A DNA stretch of 22,344 nucleotides from DATADF01 sp046263155 (GCA_046263155.1 JBHELF010000114.1:1-22344); one strand, 5' to 3'. Positions 1 through 7,048 are shown, counted from the first letter of the stretch. Notes: generated from the letters alone by a model not told the origin. Program-made: numbers and translations.

Positions 1-1
1 C

Positions 2-181
2 GGCCTCTACTTCATCGGTCTCAAGTTCCTCTATTCGGTCTCCTCAGAGCAGATCCACGGCGTCGGACGCGATGCCGATCGCATCGCCCGGAAGATCGAA
101 TCCCGGCGCGGAGTACGCCGAGCAGATCGTTCCACGGACGATGCCCTGGACGCGCGGAGCAACGCGCGCGGCGCCCGCTGA
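2..181 (+). CDS. C-terminal end of a flavin-dependent monooxygenase/oxidoreductase (CzcO-like), 5' partial
   Basis: Frame 2 is open from the window edge to a TGA at 179-181 and gives about 59 residues. The first part, GLYFIGLKFLYSVSS followed by a GVGRDADRIARKI segment, resembles the C-terminus of NAD(P)/FAD-dependent oxidoreductases of the CzcO/flavin-monooxygenase type, where a 'GLYFVGL...S.L..GVG.DA' block closes the FAD domain. The last 25 or so residues are rich in Arg, Asp and Ala and look like an unstructured tail. The nucleotide-binding domains lie outside the window, so substrate and exact subfamily cannot be judged. The next gene starts 14 bases later with its own ribosome binding site, so the two could be co-transcribed. 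The family assignment is an inference from this short block only. Confidence 0.6.
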   Translation, partial: GLYFIGLKFLYSVSSEQIHGVGRDADRIARKIESRRGVRRADRSTDDALDARSNARGAR

Positions 182-195
182 GAGGAGGACATCCC

Positions 196-879
196 ATGCC
201 CGACACGACCAGATCGAGTAGATCGAGAGCTCGAGCAACCATCGTCGCCTTCGCCCCCGCGGCGCTACTGGTCGCTCTTGTCTCCCCCCTTTCTCCCCGG
301 GCGGCTACCGAACGACTTGGCGGTCGCCGACGCGGTGACCGCCGACACCAGGTGGGGGCTCGTGCACTTTGCGACCGGGGTGGCCTCCGGGCTGCTGACC
401 ACCGCCTTCCTCGCCATCCGCAGCTACCTGCGAGAAGTCGGTGAGGACCGCTACAGCGCCCTGGGAGTCCCGTTCATCGTCATCGGCAGCACGCTCTTCA
501 CGTTGCCGCCCGGCATGGAGTTCGTACCACTGGCAGTTGCCGAGACCGGAGGCGCCACACCGGAGATCGCGGCAGCCCAGGCGGCGCTCGAACCGTGTTC
601 GTCTCCAGTCTGGCGATCGGCGCGTTGACCTTCTCAGCCGGAGTCTTCGGTTTCGCCAAGGGGATCGCAGACCTGAGGGTTCTCGGCCCGCGGCTGGCCA
701 CCATCGTCGTCGCTGCGCTGATCGTCATGGCGGCGTCGCGCTTCGTGCCGCTGGCCGTATCCCAGTTCTATCTGCAAGGCGCGGCCGGCATCATCGCCCT
801 GTGGCCGCTGGCATACGAGATGTGGAGGCATCCCCAGGCGCGAGTCGCGGAACGTCAGCGACCGATGCCGGCGCGCTAA
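196..879 (+). pseudogene. Multi-helix membrane protein broken by two compensating frameshifts
   Basis: ATG at 196 follows an AGAGGAGGA ribosome binding site. The protein reads in frame 1 to about 283, in frame 2 to about 592, then in frame 1 again to the TAA at 877-879. The first shift falls in a six-C run (284-289); removing one C gives a smooth VALVSPFLPGRLPND reading. The second needs one base restored near 592-594, joining ...QAALE to a VFVSSLAIGALTF helix. The joined product would be about 227 residues with roughly five or six hydrophobic segments (ALLVALVSP, GVASGLLTTAFLAI, FIVIGSTLFTLPPG, SLAIGALTFSAGVFGF, ATIVVAALIVMAA, GAAGIIALWPLA). I do not recognise a named family; the pattern recalls small actinobacterial DUF4386-like membrane proteins, but this is a guess. 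One +1 and one -1 shift, one in a homopolymer, could be assembly errors in an intact gene or real decay. Other remnants just downstream favour decay somewhat. Confidence 0.6.
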
Positions 880-1138
880 TACCATCGGAGCCCCCTGTTT
901 GCGCCCCCGGCAGGTTCGATAACGCTTTAACAGCCGCCCATTAGCGCGGTGGCGCCATGATGGCCGGTCCGCTCGCTACGCTCGCCTGTGCCCCCGGCAA
1001 GGCAGTCCCTACATCTGTGCAGGGGCGACCTGCGGCTTCGCGCCGTCGGCTCGTCATAGCCGCCAGCTTCGAAGTGCCGCGGTCGCCCTGGGCGCGTCGA
1101 TGAAAACGGAATGGAGCGTACTGGGCACTCATACGGCT
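880..1138. other. Non-coding gap with no recognisable feature
   Basis: About 260 bases lie between two broken genes. Both strands show only short, arginine-rich, low-complexity reading frames that match nothing I recognise. The stretch contains a small direct repeat (CGCTCG, three bases, CGCTCG, near 970). There is no RNA gene, terminator or insertion-sequence end that I can identify. It is most simply read as decayed sequence. Confidence 0.5.
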
Positions 1139-1562
1139 TCACTGAGCGACTGGATTCGGACTCCCTGCTCGCATGCGGTCGAGCTGGGCGGTAAGAGCTT
1201 GCTGCAGGGTCTCGCGATCGTCTCGTATCATGCCCTGGTAGGTCGCCATCTGGATCAGGGGGTGCGCGAACCTAAAGGCGCCGGGATCGATACGTTCGAT
1301 CAGCCGCCTCCGTTCAAGCGTCTTCAGGTGTCGGTCTAGGAACGGGCGCGCCTCGGCGTTGAGCAGCGCCTCCACGATGCCGATTTCGACGTCGGCACCG
1401 GCAATTTTCGCCCCAGAGTTCGTCGATCAGCCGCTCGGCCGCGATGGGCTGGCCCGGATCAAGGATCAACAACGCCAGGAGTGCGCGAGCCCGCCCCGAG
1501 GGCAGCTCGACGCGCCGATCTCCGTCCACGACGTCCATGGAGCCCAGGATCCGGAACTCCAT
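1139..1562 (-). pseudogene. Remnant of a SARP/BTAD-family (AfsR-like) transcriptional regulator
   Basis: Two reading frames on the minus strand carry the two ends of one large regulator. From ATG at 1562, MEFRILGSMDVVDGDRRVEL and the following ARALLALLILDPGQPIAAERLIDELW-type text are the winged-helix DNA-binding domain that opens SARP regulators. After about 50 residues the frame is lost near 1400. A second frame, from about 1405 to the TGA at 1139-1141, reads VEALLNAEARPFLDRHL and then FRFAHPLIQMATYQGM. That block is typical of the helical region after the AAA ATPase module in AfsR-like or cyclase-linked proteins ('FRFRH.LI...AY'). The rest of the DNA-binding domain, the BTAD domain, the P-loop and the TPR repeats are absent, so a large internal deletion removed most of the gene. 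The start keeps a GGGGAGG ribosome binding site and an operator-like repeat upstream. Confidence 0.75.
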
Positions 1563-1581
1563 ATCCCGCCGTCCTCCCCAG

Positions 1582-1600
1582 CGTTAGCGAGTCGTTAGCG
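1582..1600. promoter_or_regulatory. SARP-type heptamer direct repeat upstream of the SARP remnant
   Basis: CGTTAGCG occurs at 1582-1589 and again at 1593-1600. The core heptamers GTTAGCG are four bases apart, giving an 11-base period. SARP regulators are known to bind heptameric direct repeats with this period on one face of the helix. The repeat sits 20 bases upstream of the SARP remnant start (minus strand) and 71 bases upstream of the small plus-strand ORF at 1671, so it could have controlled both. The pattern is seen directly; its role is inferred. Confidence 0.55.
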
Positions 1601-1670
1601 GCCTTGTCCAGTATGTCAGTGGAGGCGCTTCCCGCAAGAGGTCGGGAAGGTAGGACGAAAGGAGACTGCG

Positions 1671-1820
1671 ATGGTAGGGCCGCTGATCTACGTCGGTACC
1701 TACTCGATCAAGCCCGGCAAAGCTCTCGCGGCGGAGCTGTCGAAGCGGGACGAGCCAGGAGTCGAGGCGATCAGGATGCCCGTGCACGAAGCCGGTTTCA
1801 CCCGTACGAGCGTCAGATAG
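1671..1820 (+). pseudogene. Truncated small ORF resembling the N-terminus of an ABM-type (dimeric alpha/beta barrel) protein
   Basis: ATG at 1671 follows AAAGGAGA at a good distance. The 49-residue product opens GPLIYVGTYSIKPGKALAAE, which resembles the first strand and helix of antibiotic-biosynthesis-monooxygenase-like proteins ('IYV.TY.IKPGK...'). Those are normally about 90-110 residues. The remainder (DEPGVEAIRMPVHEAGFTRTSVR) does not continue the fold in an obvious way and ends in TAG at 1818-1820. An internal deletion or a frameshift close to the end is the simplest reading. It lies 50 bases ahead of the SnoaL-like gene and is read in the same direction. Alternatively it is a genuine short peptide gene, because the start signals are intact. 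Confidence 0.45.
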
Positions 1821-1870
1821 CAGTTGTGACCCTGTCGAGCGGGCTCATGGCGAACGCAAAGGAGGAAGCC

Positions 1871-2278
1871 ATGTCGGACAAGAACAGGACTCTGGTACGA
1901 CGCTCTTGGGAGCTGCCAGATAACTTGGACATCATCCACGAGGTCTACGCACCAGATCTCGTGTGGCACGACCCCGATCGAGACATCAAGGGCGCAGAGG
2001 AAGCCAGGCAGTTCGTTTCCAACTACAAGACTGCTTTTCCAGACCTCCAGACGACGGTTGAGGATGTGATCGCCGAAGGTGACAAGGTCGTCACTCGCTG
2101 GACTGTGCGCGGTACTCATCAGGGCGAGGTCGAGGAGTTTGGCCCTCCGACCGGCAAACGAGCGGAGATCAAAGGCATCACGATCCACCGGATCGAAGGG
2201 GACAAGATCGTCGAGGAGTGGAACAGCTACGACAATCTGAGCGTGATGCAGCAGCTTGGGCTTATGCCGGAACAGTAG
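1871..2278 (+). CDS. SnoaL-like / ester cyclase family protein (NTF2-like fold)
   Basis: This is a 135-residue protein starting at ATG 1871 behind an AAAGGAGG ribosome binding site (1858-1865). An upstream extension in the same frame has no family similarity and was rejected. The sequence fits the SnoaL-like polyketide cyclase/ester cyclase family: an N-terminal helix ending in HEVYAPDLVWHDP, then KGAEEARQFVSNYKTAFPD, then the strands of the cone-shaped fold with VVTRWTVRGTHQGE and a C-terminal KIVEEWNSYDNLSVMQQLG. Members of this family range from cyclases of aromatic polyketides to many proteins of unknown function. No polyketide synthase is nearby, so a specific substrate cannot be given. 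It appears to be the only complete protein gene in the first 2.3 kb and is followed by its own terminator. Confidence 0.85.
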   Translation: MSDKNRTLVRRSWELPDNLDIIHEVYAPDLVWHDPDRDIKGAEEARQFVSNYKTAFPDLQTTVEDVIAEGDKVVTRWTVRGTHQGEVEEFGPPTGKRAEIKGITIHRIEGDKIVEEWNSYDNLSVMQQLGLMPEQ

Positions 2279-2293
2279 GCGCCAGCACCATGT

Positions 2294-2329
2294 CACGGCC
2301 GGGCCTCAGGAGACCCGGCCGTGTTCTTT
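2294..2329 (+). terminator. Rho-independent terminator after the SnoaL-like gene
   Basis: A perfect 10-bp stem, CACGGCCGGG (2294-2303) with CCCGGCCGTG (2314-2323), encloses a 10-base loop and is followed by TTCTTT. It lies 15 bases after the stop codon. The stem is GC-rich, and the T-rich tract on the plus strand fits termination of the upstream gene. Confidence 0.8.
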
Positions 2330-2437
2330 CGCAGGGTCTGCTCGTCCAGGCCAGTTGTCCATCAGCGATGTCCCCGGGACGGGGTGACCACGGCCGCTAG
2401 GCGACTACATGCACCTGGCGTGCGCAGATGTAGAGAG

Positions 2438-2509
2438 TGCCCCCGGCAGGATTCGAACCTGCGCACCGCGCTCCGGAGGCGCGTGCTCTATCCCCTGAGC
2501 TACGGGGGC
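2438..2509 (-). tRNA. tRNA-Arg (anticodon CCG)
   Basis: Read on the minus strand, the sequence folds into a complete cloverleaf: acceptor stem GCCCCCG (2509-2503) with CGGGGGC, D-stem GCTC/GAGC, anticodon stem CGCGC/GCGCG enclosing loop CTCCGGA, variable loop GTGC, and T-arm GCAGG-TTCGAAT-CCTGC. The anticodon is CCG, reading the arginine codon CGG. The gene ends with discriminator A at 2438, and CCA is not encoded. It stands alone between the SnoaL-like gene and the receiver gene. Its position two bases short of argS's own operon partner is incidental as far as the sequence shows. Confidence 0.93.
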
Positions 2510-2593
2510 CTGTGTCCTCAGGCTATTTCATAGGTTTGCCGAGGCGGGCCCAAGACCTAGCAGCGGCGCATCTCAGGCTTCTATTCCCACCAG

Positions 2594-2599
2594 TAGCAT
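2594..2599 (+). promoter_or_regulatory. -10 box (TAGCAT) for leaderless transcription of the receiver gene
   Basis: TAGCAT fits the actinobacterial TANNNT consensus and lies at -13 to -8 from the ATG at 2607. There is no Shine-Dalgarno sequence before that ATG. Together these suggest that transcription starts at or next to the start codon. No convincing -35 box is visible. Confidence 0.5.
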
Positions 2600-2606
2600 C
2601 CGCTCG

Positions 2607-2978
2607 ATGGCCAAACCCAAACGCATTCTGATCTGCGACGACGACCCGGCGGTGTTGCGCCTTATCGAGGTGAACCTCGAGATCGAGGGCTATGAGGTGG
2701 TCGCTACTCACCATGGCGAGGAGGCCGTGGCCAAAGCCAAAGCCGAGCGGCCGGACCTGATCATCCTGGACGTGATGATGCCGCGCCTCGACGGATACGG
2801 GGCCGCCGAGAAGCTGAAGTCGTTGAAGGAGACCAAGAACATTCCCTTGGTGTTTCTATCGGCGAAAACCCAACAGGTGGATATCGACAAAGGGAAGTCC
2901 TATGGAGTGGCGGATTATCTGACCAAACCCTTCGACCCGACGGACTTGATCAAGATCGTCGAACGACTGACTGCCTGA
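2607..2978 (+). CDS. Stand-alone response-regulator receiver domain protein
   Basis: The 123-residue protein is a single CheY-like receiver domain with no output domain. It has the acidic pocket near D11-D13 in ILICDDDP, the phospho-acceptor D55 in LIILDVMMP, the signalling residue S85 in VFLSAK, and K107 in YLTKPF, so all catalytic positions are present. It would be phosphorylated by a histidine kinase and act through protein contacts. No kinase gene lies in the window, so the partner is unknown. The gene ends 13 bases before argS and reads in the same direction, so the two are probably co-transcribed. It lacks a ribosome binding site and seems to be leaderless. The DNA-binding domain has not been lost through a frameshift, because the normal receiver end (DLIKIVERLTA) is directly followed by a stop. 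Confidence 0.92.
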   Translation: MAKPKRILICDDDPAVLRLIEVNLEIEGYEVVATHHGEEAVAKAKAERPDLIILDVMMPRLDGYGAAEKLKSLKETKNIPLVFLSAKTQQVDIDKGKSYGVADYLTKPFDPTDLIKIVERLTA

Positions 2979-2991
2979 GCGGGCCTCGGCA

Positions 2992-4644
2992 GTGATCACC
3001 GACCGGCTCCAGGACCTTGTCCTCCAGGCCCTCGAAACGCTTCAACAAGAAGGCGTCCTCACAGTCGAGACTCCGCCCGTCGTTGAATTCGAGCGCCCGC
3101 GCCGGCGAGAACATGGAGATTGGTCGACCAACGTGGCACTCGCGGTGGCGGGGGGCAAGGCTCTCCCTCGGGAGATTGCCGCAGCCCTGGTGGAACGTTT
3201 GAGCGCTTCCGACCTCCTGGAGCGCGCCGAGGTAGCCGGCCCCGGCTTCGTCAATTTCCATCTGACTCCCAAGTGGCTGCACGACGTGGTCAGACTCGCG
3301 TGCGATCCAGGCTCGAACTTTGGACGCAGCAATGTGGGGGCCGGGACTTCGGTCAACGTCGAGTACGTCTCGGCGAATCCCACCGGACCGATCAGCGTCG
3401 TGTCCGGCAGACACGCGGCGGTCGGGGATGCCATCTCAAATCTTCTCGCGGCGATCGGCCATTCCGTTACGCGCGAGTTCTATGTAAACGACGCCGGTCG
3501 CCAGATCGAACTCTTCGGTCGGTCGATCCAGGCCCGTCTGCAGGAACTCAAGGGAGCCGAGGCGCAGATTCCCGAGGGCGGTTACGCGGGACAGTACGTG
3601 CTCGATCTCGCCCGTCGGATCGCCACTGAGCAACCCGAGCTGGCGTCGCCCGAATCCAAGGACCTCTCCACCATCACCGAGTTGGGGGTGGGGATGATGC
3701 TGCAGGCGATGAAGAGTTCGCTCGAACGCTTCGGGACCAGTTTCGACCTTTGGAGATCGGAACGCGACCTTCACCAGGCCGGCGCCGTACGAGGTGTCGT
3801 GGAGAGGCTTCGCTCCGCGGGTCTCGCCTTCGAGGGCGAGGGAGCTACATGGTTCGCCGCGTCGCGCTTCGGCGACGACAAAGACCGAGTTCTGACGCGT
3901 GCGACCGGGGAGACCACCTACCTCGCATCCGACGCGGCGTACTTGGTCGACAAATTCAACCGTGCCTTCGACGGACTCATCTATCTCTGGGGCGCGGATC
4001 ATCACGGGACCGTCGCACGGCTTGTCGGAATGGCCGAAGCGCTCGGCTTCAACCGCGAGGCGGTGGAGGTTCTGTTGGTGCAGATCGTCACGCTTTCCGA
4101 AGGCGGGAAGGCCCTAAAGGGTTCCAAGCGCGCGGGGGTGATCGTCGAGCTCGATCAGCTCGTCGACGAGGTTGGAGTCGATGCGGCGCGCTATACCTTC
4201 CTGTCACGATCGATCGATGCTCATCTCGACTTCGATATCGAGCTGGTCAAGCAGCAGGCCCCCGAGAATCCGGTCTATTACGTGCAGTACGCGCACGCAC
4301 GGATCTCTTCGATTCTGCGCAAGGCAACCGAGGAGGGCTTCTCGACGGATCCGGCCACAGCCGATCTTGCGCGGCTCACGCATGACAGCGAGATTGAGTT
4401 GATGCGAAAGCTCGCATCCTTCGAGGAGCTCGTGCTGTGGGCCGCTCAACGGCGCGCTCCTCATCGCGTCGCCGGATATCTGGAGGAACTGGCCGCCGCT
4501 TTCTCCGCGTTCTATCGCGACTGCAGGGTGATGTCGGAGGACGTCGGGCTCAGCGACGCCCGACTCTCACTTTGCATTGCGACTAGACGCACGATCGCGG
4601 ACGGACTCGGACTATTGGGCGTCGGCGCTCCCGAGAGGATGTGA
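2992..4644 (+). CDS. argS: Arginyl-tRNA synthetase, with a diverged HIGH motif
   Basis: The 550-residue class I synthetase charges tRNA-Arg in the cytoplasm. It has the N-terminal Add-1 domain (about 1-105, with GDWSTNVAL and GPGFVNFHL), the catalytic Rossmann core starting at VEYVSANPTGP (124-133), a KMSKS-like loop in GSKRAGVIVELD, and the C-terminal anticodon-binding DALR domain ending in the characteristic GVGAPERM. The length matches bacterial ArgS. The HIGH position reads ISVVSGRHAA, with S135 and S138 where most ArgS have histidines; Mycobacterium has HIGG here. GTG at 2992 is the first start in frame and precedes the normal N-terminal helix; no strong ribosome binding site is visible. 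It follows the receiver gene by 13 bases and precedes the PhzF-like gene by 3. Confidence 0.96.
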   Translation: MITDRLQDLVLQALETLQQEGVLTVETPPVVEFERPRRREHGDWSTNVALAVAGGKALPREIAAALVERLSASDLLERAEVAGPGFVNFHLTPKWLHDVVRLACDPGSNFGRSNVGAGTSVNVEYVSANPTGPISVVSGRHAAVGDAISNLLAAIGHSVTREFYVNDAGRQIELFGRSIQARLQELKGAEAQIPEGGYAGQYVLDLARRIATEQPELASPESKDLSTITELGVGMMLQAMKSSLERFGTSFDLWRSERDLHQAGAVRGVVERLRSAGLAFEGEGATWFAASRFGDDKDRVLTRATGETTYLASDAAYLVDKFNRAFDGLIYLWGADHHGTVARLVGMAEALGFNREAVEVLLVQIVTLSEGGKALKGSKRAGVIVELDQLVDEVGVDAARYTFLSRSIDAHLDFDIELVKQQAPENPVYYVQYAHARISSILRKATEEGFSTDPATADLARLTHDSEIELMRKLASFEELVLWAAQRRAPHRVAGYLEELAAAFSAFYRDCRVMSEDVGLSDARLSLCIATRRTIADGLGLLGVGAPERM

Positions 4645-4647
4645 GAA

Positions 4648-5508
4648 GTGGACTGGCTGCAGGTCGATGTTTTTGCCGAAGGCCCTTATCGCGGGAACCC
4701 TCTCGCTGTTCTCCCGGACGCGGGTTCGCTCACCGGACGGCAGATGCAGGCAATCGCGTCGGAGATGAATCTTTCCGAGTCAACGTTTGTAACGAAAGTC
4801 GGGCGCGACGCGTACGAGGTCCGGATCTTCACGCCAATCACTGAGTTGGGCTTCGCCGGTCATCCCACCCTCGGCACCTTCTGGGCGCTCAACCATCTCG
4901 GGCTCGTCGATGAGGAGGCCGTCCAGAGATCGCGCGCCGGCGAGACGCGCGTCTGGCTGGACGCCGACGTCACATGGTTCGAGCGGACCGGAGCCTCCGG
5001 CGAGGACCTCGAACGCACGGACGCCTCCTCAACCCAGCGGATCGCCGACGCTCTTGGCCTTCCTGTCGGGGACCTGGGCCTTGAGGCCCGCGAGCTGGGG
5101 CGCAGCGGGTTTCTGCGGCCGGCCTTTTCGAACGCCGGGCTCGAGGACCAGCTCATGATCCCGCTCAAGAACCTCGACGCGCTGACCGCGTGTCGTCCGG
5201 TGCCGCATCTTCTGGCACAACTTGCCCCCGTCGGGATGTACTGCTTCACCGGCTACAAGGCCGGAGTGATTCGCGCCCGGGGGCTTTTCCCGGGCGCGGG
5301 AGTCGCCGAGGATCCCGCGACCGGTTCGGCCGCCGGGGCACTCGGTCTTTACCTCGCGAGTCGCGTGGGCGCGATCGATCTGACCATCGAACAGGGCATT
5401 GAGATCGCGCGTCCGTCCCGACTCGAGATCAAGGCTTCAGGTGAGCGTGTCCGCGTCGGAGGGAAATGTCACCTCGTGCTGAGGGGGCGAATCGAGGCGC
5501 TTCCATAG
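4648..5508 (+). CDS. PhzF-family isomerase/epimerase
   Basis: The 286-residue protein has the two-lobed diaminopimelate-epimerase fold of the PhzF family. Typical blocks are VDVFAEGPYRGNPLAVL at the start, the acid/base glutamate E44 in MNLSESTFV, the TPITELGFAGHPTLGT loop, and the second-lobe signature EDPATGSAAGALGLYL. Characterised members isomerise small hydroxylated acids, such as trans-2,3-dihydro-3-hydroxyanthranilate in phenazine synthesis. Most genomic copies have unknown substrates, and there are no phenazine genes here. The GTG start at 4648 is three bases after the argS stop, so translation is likely coupled. The 3' end overlaps the convergent sialidase-like gene by 40 bases as both frames are drawn. 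Confidence 0.92.
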   Translation: MDWLQVDVFAEGPYRGNPLAVLPDAGSLTGRQMQAIASEMNLSESTFVTKVGRDAYEVRIFTPITELGFAGHPTLGTFWALNHLGLVDEEAVQRSRAGETRVWLDADVTWFERTGASGEDLERTDASSTQRIADALGLPVGDLGLEARELGRSGFLRPAFSNAGLEDQLMIPLKNLDALTACRPVPHLLAQLAPVGMYCFTGYKAGVIRARGLFPGAGVAEDPATGSAAGALGLYLASRVGAIDLTIEQGIEIARPSRLEIKASGERVRVGGKCHLVLRGRIEALP

Positions 5509-6980
5509 CTTCGCGGTAAGCCTGCGGGTGGAGTAGGGGAGCGCATTCGCGAAAGCAGCCGCGGCCCCCCGACCTGACGGATCGCGATGCCCTCGCCGTT
5601 GTGCAGGGCATACGGGAGCCCGGAGATGCACATTCCTACGCAGTCGTCCGAGGCCGTCGCCCAGAGCTCGCCCGTGGGGCCGATCACGATATCGAGGAAA
5701 TCCCACATGCCCGCGCACCTGCCGTTGCAACTTCCCCTATGAACGGGATCATCGGGATCGTTGGCGGTCGCCGAAAGAAAGACCGGATTCTTGCTCAGAG
5801 CATTCGTAGAGATGACAACGTGCTGATTCCAGGGACGCTCCGGACCGTTTCGATCCTCGTCCGTTGAGCTCGGGAAATTGATTGCGATCTTTCCCGGATC
5901 TCCCGCCGCTATCACGGGAAAGTTGGCCTCGGTGACGCCGGGCGGGGCGATCATCATGGGTTTCTCCCAGGTGCGTCCACTATCGCGCGAGATCGAAAGG
6001 AAAGGCAGACGCGTTTCGTCTTCCCACCACACGAAGTAGAGGTTCCCCGCCGTGTCGGACGCGACCGAGAGGTGATTTCCCGACGATGGAATCTTGCTGA
6101 CCTGCACGCGCGTCCAGGAATCGCCGGCGTCCTCGCTGATCGAGATCCACGGAAATCCACAGTGGCCCTTGGGAACGAACAATCGGCCTTGCGGATCCGT
6201 CTCGATATGTCCATGAAGCCCGCCGCAGAGCCGGCCGTTCTCACTTACACCCAGGAAGGAGGGCTGGGCCGTCGGCCTCCACGTGAACCCGCCGTCGAGG
6301 CTGCGCCCGCAGCCCGCGTCGACCACGCGATTGAAGCAGTAGTAGAGAACGTTGGGGTACCCGATGGTGGCCACCCCCTTTGGAGGAGGCCCTCCGCCGA
6401 TCGTTTGATGGTCGTTTACGAAGTTGCCGCACGACAGGGGACTCGTGTGCCACGTCTCGCCTCTGTCATAGGAGTAGTTGAGCCACGAGCAGGCGGCGTA
6501 GAGATCGATGTTGAAGATTCTGTCCGTTCCCTTGTCCACCCACACGAAGGGATCCGCGTTCGCAGGAGGGATCGAGCGATCGGTGTTGGGGACCTTGGGT
6601 TGCACCGAATGCCAACTGCGGCCCCCATCTTTCGAGCGCAAGACATCGGTTTCGGCGACGCCCCACGTGTAGGGCGATTCGAGGATGATCTCGGACGAGG
6701 CGAAGAACGCGGTTCCGTCGCTGATCACTCCGATCGTCGGCTCTGCCGCCGTCTTGCCGATCTTCATGGCCTGCAACTTCAACAGGGGGCCGCGGTAACC
6801 CGTGATCGGTGTGCTGGGCTGTTTGAGGGTGCCCGGGTGGTAGACCTGTCGGAGCGAGCCCTTCAAAGCGCGCGTCCCGCGCTCTTGCGCCGCGGCCGGC
6901 CCACCCACATCGGCTAACGCGGCCGCAGTGATCAGGATTGCACCGAAGAACACAAGAGATCTGGGGCTACGTCGACGCAT
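5469..6980 (-). CDS. Secreted sialidase-like (BNR/Asp-box) beta-propeller protein
   Basis: The 503-residue protein starts at ATG 6980 behind AGGGGGAGA. An N-terminal signal peptide (RRR, then VFFGAILITAAALA, cut near AAA-QE at about 31) sends it outside the cell. Five Asp boxes of the form S-x-D-x-G-x-[TS]-W are visible: SKDGGRSW (116), SYDRGETW (170), SLDGGFTW (227), SEDAGDSW (282) and SRDSGRTW (331). These mark the blades of a six-bladed propeller as in exo-alpha-sialidases and related extracellular glycosidases. I do not see a clear sialidase FRIP motif or arginine triad, so enzymatic activity is uncertain. Cysteines are unusually frequent (for example CNGRCAGM and DDCVGMCISG), which suggests disulphides. 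The last 30 or so residues, after GIAIRQVGG, look unlike the rest and overlap the PhzF-like gene, so the true end may differ. Confidence 0.85.
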   Translation of the reverse strand: MRRRSPRSLVFFGAILITAAALADVGGPAAAQERGTRALKGSLRQVYHPGTLKQPSTPITGYRGPLLKLQAMKIGKTAAEPTIGVISDGTAFFASSEIILESPYTWGVAETDVLRSKDGGRSWHSVQPKVPNTDRSIPPANADPFVWVDKGTDRIFNIDLYAACSWLNYSYDRGETWHTSPLSCGNFVNDHQTIGGGPPPKGVATIGYPNVLYYCFNRVVDAGCGRSLDGGFTWRPTAQPSFLGVSENGRLCGGLHGHIETDPQGRLFVPKGHCGFPWISISEDAGDSWTRVQVSKIPSSGNHLSVASDTAGNLYFVWWEDETRLPFLSISRDSGRTWEKPMMIAPPGVTEANFPVIAAGDPGKIAINFPSSTDEDRNGPERPWNQHVVISTNALSKNPVFLSATANDPDDPVHRGSCNGRCAGMWDFLDIVIGPTGELWATASDDCVGMCISGLPYALHNGEGIAIRQVGGPRLLSRMRSPTPPAGLPRSYGSASIRPLSTR

Positions 6981-7036
6981 GTCTCCCCCTGAGAGATAGC
7001 GGCTGGCCGATTGATCCTTCGGCGCGCAGGCTGCCG

Positions 7037-7042
7037 TAACCT
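7037..7042 (+). promoter_or_regulatory. -10 box (TAACCT) for leaderless transcription of lysA
   Basis: TAACCT fits TANNNT and lies exactly at -12 to -7 from the lysA ATG at 7049, which has no Shine-Dalgarno sequence. It sits in the 68-base gap between the divergent sialidase-like gene and lysA. A TTGATC at 7011 is 20 bases upstream, a rather long spacing for a -35 box. Confidence 0.5.
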
Positions 7043-7048
7043 TCCGCG

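Noticed and set aside
927..1142. Minus-strand small frames in the gap before the SARP remnant
   Set aside because: They are short, Arg/Ser/Gly-rich and lack a ribosome binding site. I found no protein-like pattern.
1481..1870. Upstream extension of the SnoaL-like frame
   Set aside because: It has no family similarity, is arginine-rich, and runs through the SARP remnant and the ABM-like ORF. The ATG at 1871 has a clear ribosome binding site.
2218..2631. Plus-strand reading frames across the tRNA-Arg, giving text such as CPRQDSNLRTALRRR
   Set aside because: This is the well-known artefact of translating the reverse complement of a tRNA; the cloverleaf on the minus strand explains the sequence.
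3436..4005. Minus-strand frame (189 codons) opposite argS
   Set aside because: It is a shadow of argS with no start signal or motif.
4648..5508. Phenazine biosynthesis based on the PhzF-like gene
   Set aside because: No other phz genes are nearby, and PhzF-like proteins are widespread with varied or unknown substrates.
6072..6917. Long plus-strand frame (281 codons) opposite the sialidase-like gene
   Set aside because: It is a GC-rich shadow frame. The minus-strand protein has a signal peptide and five Asp boxes, while this frame has no recognisable motif.
7011..7016. TTGATC as the lysA -35 box, and a similar TTGATG before hom (12277-12282)
   Set aside because: Spacings of 20 and 23 bases to the -10 boxes are too long for confidence; only the cyclase promoter has the proper 17 bases.
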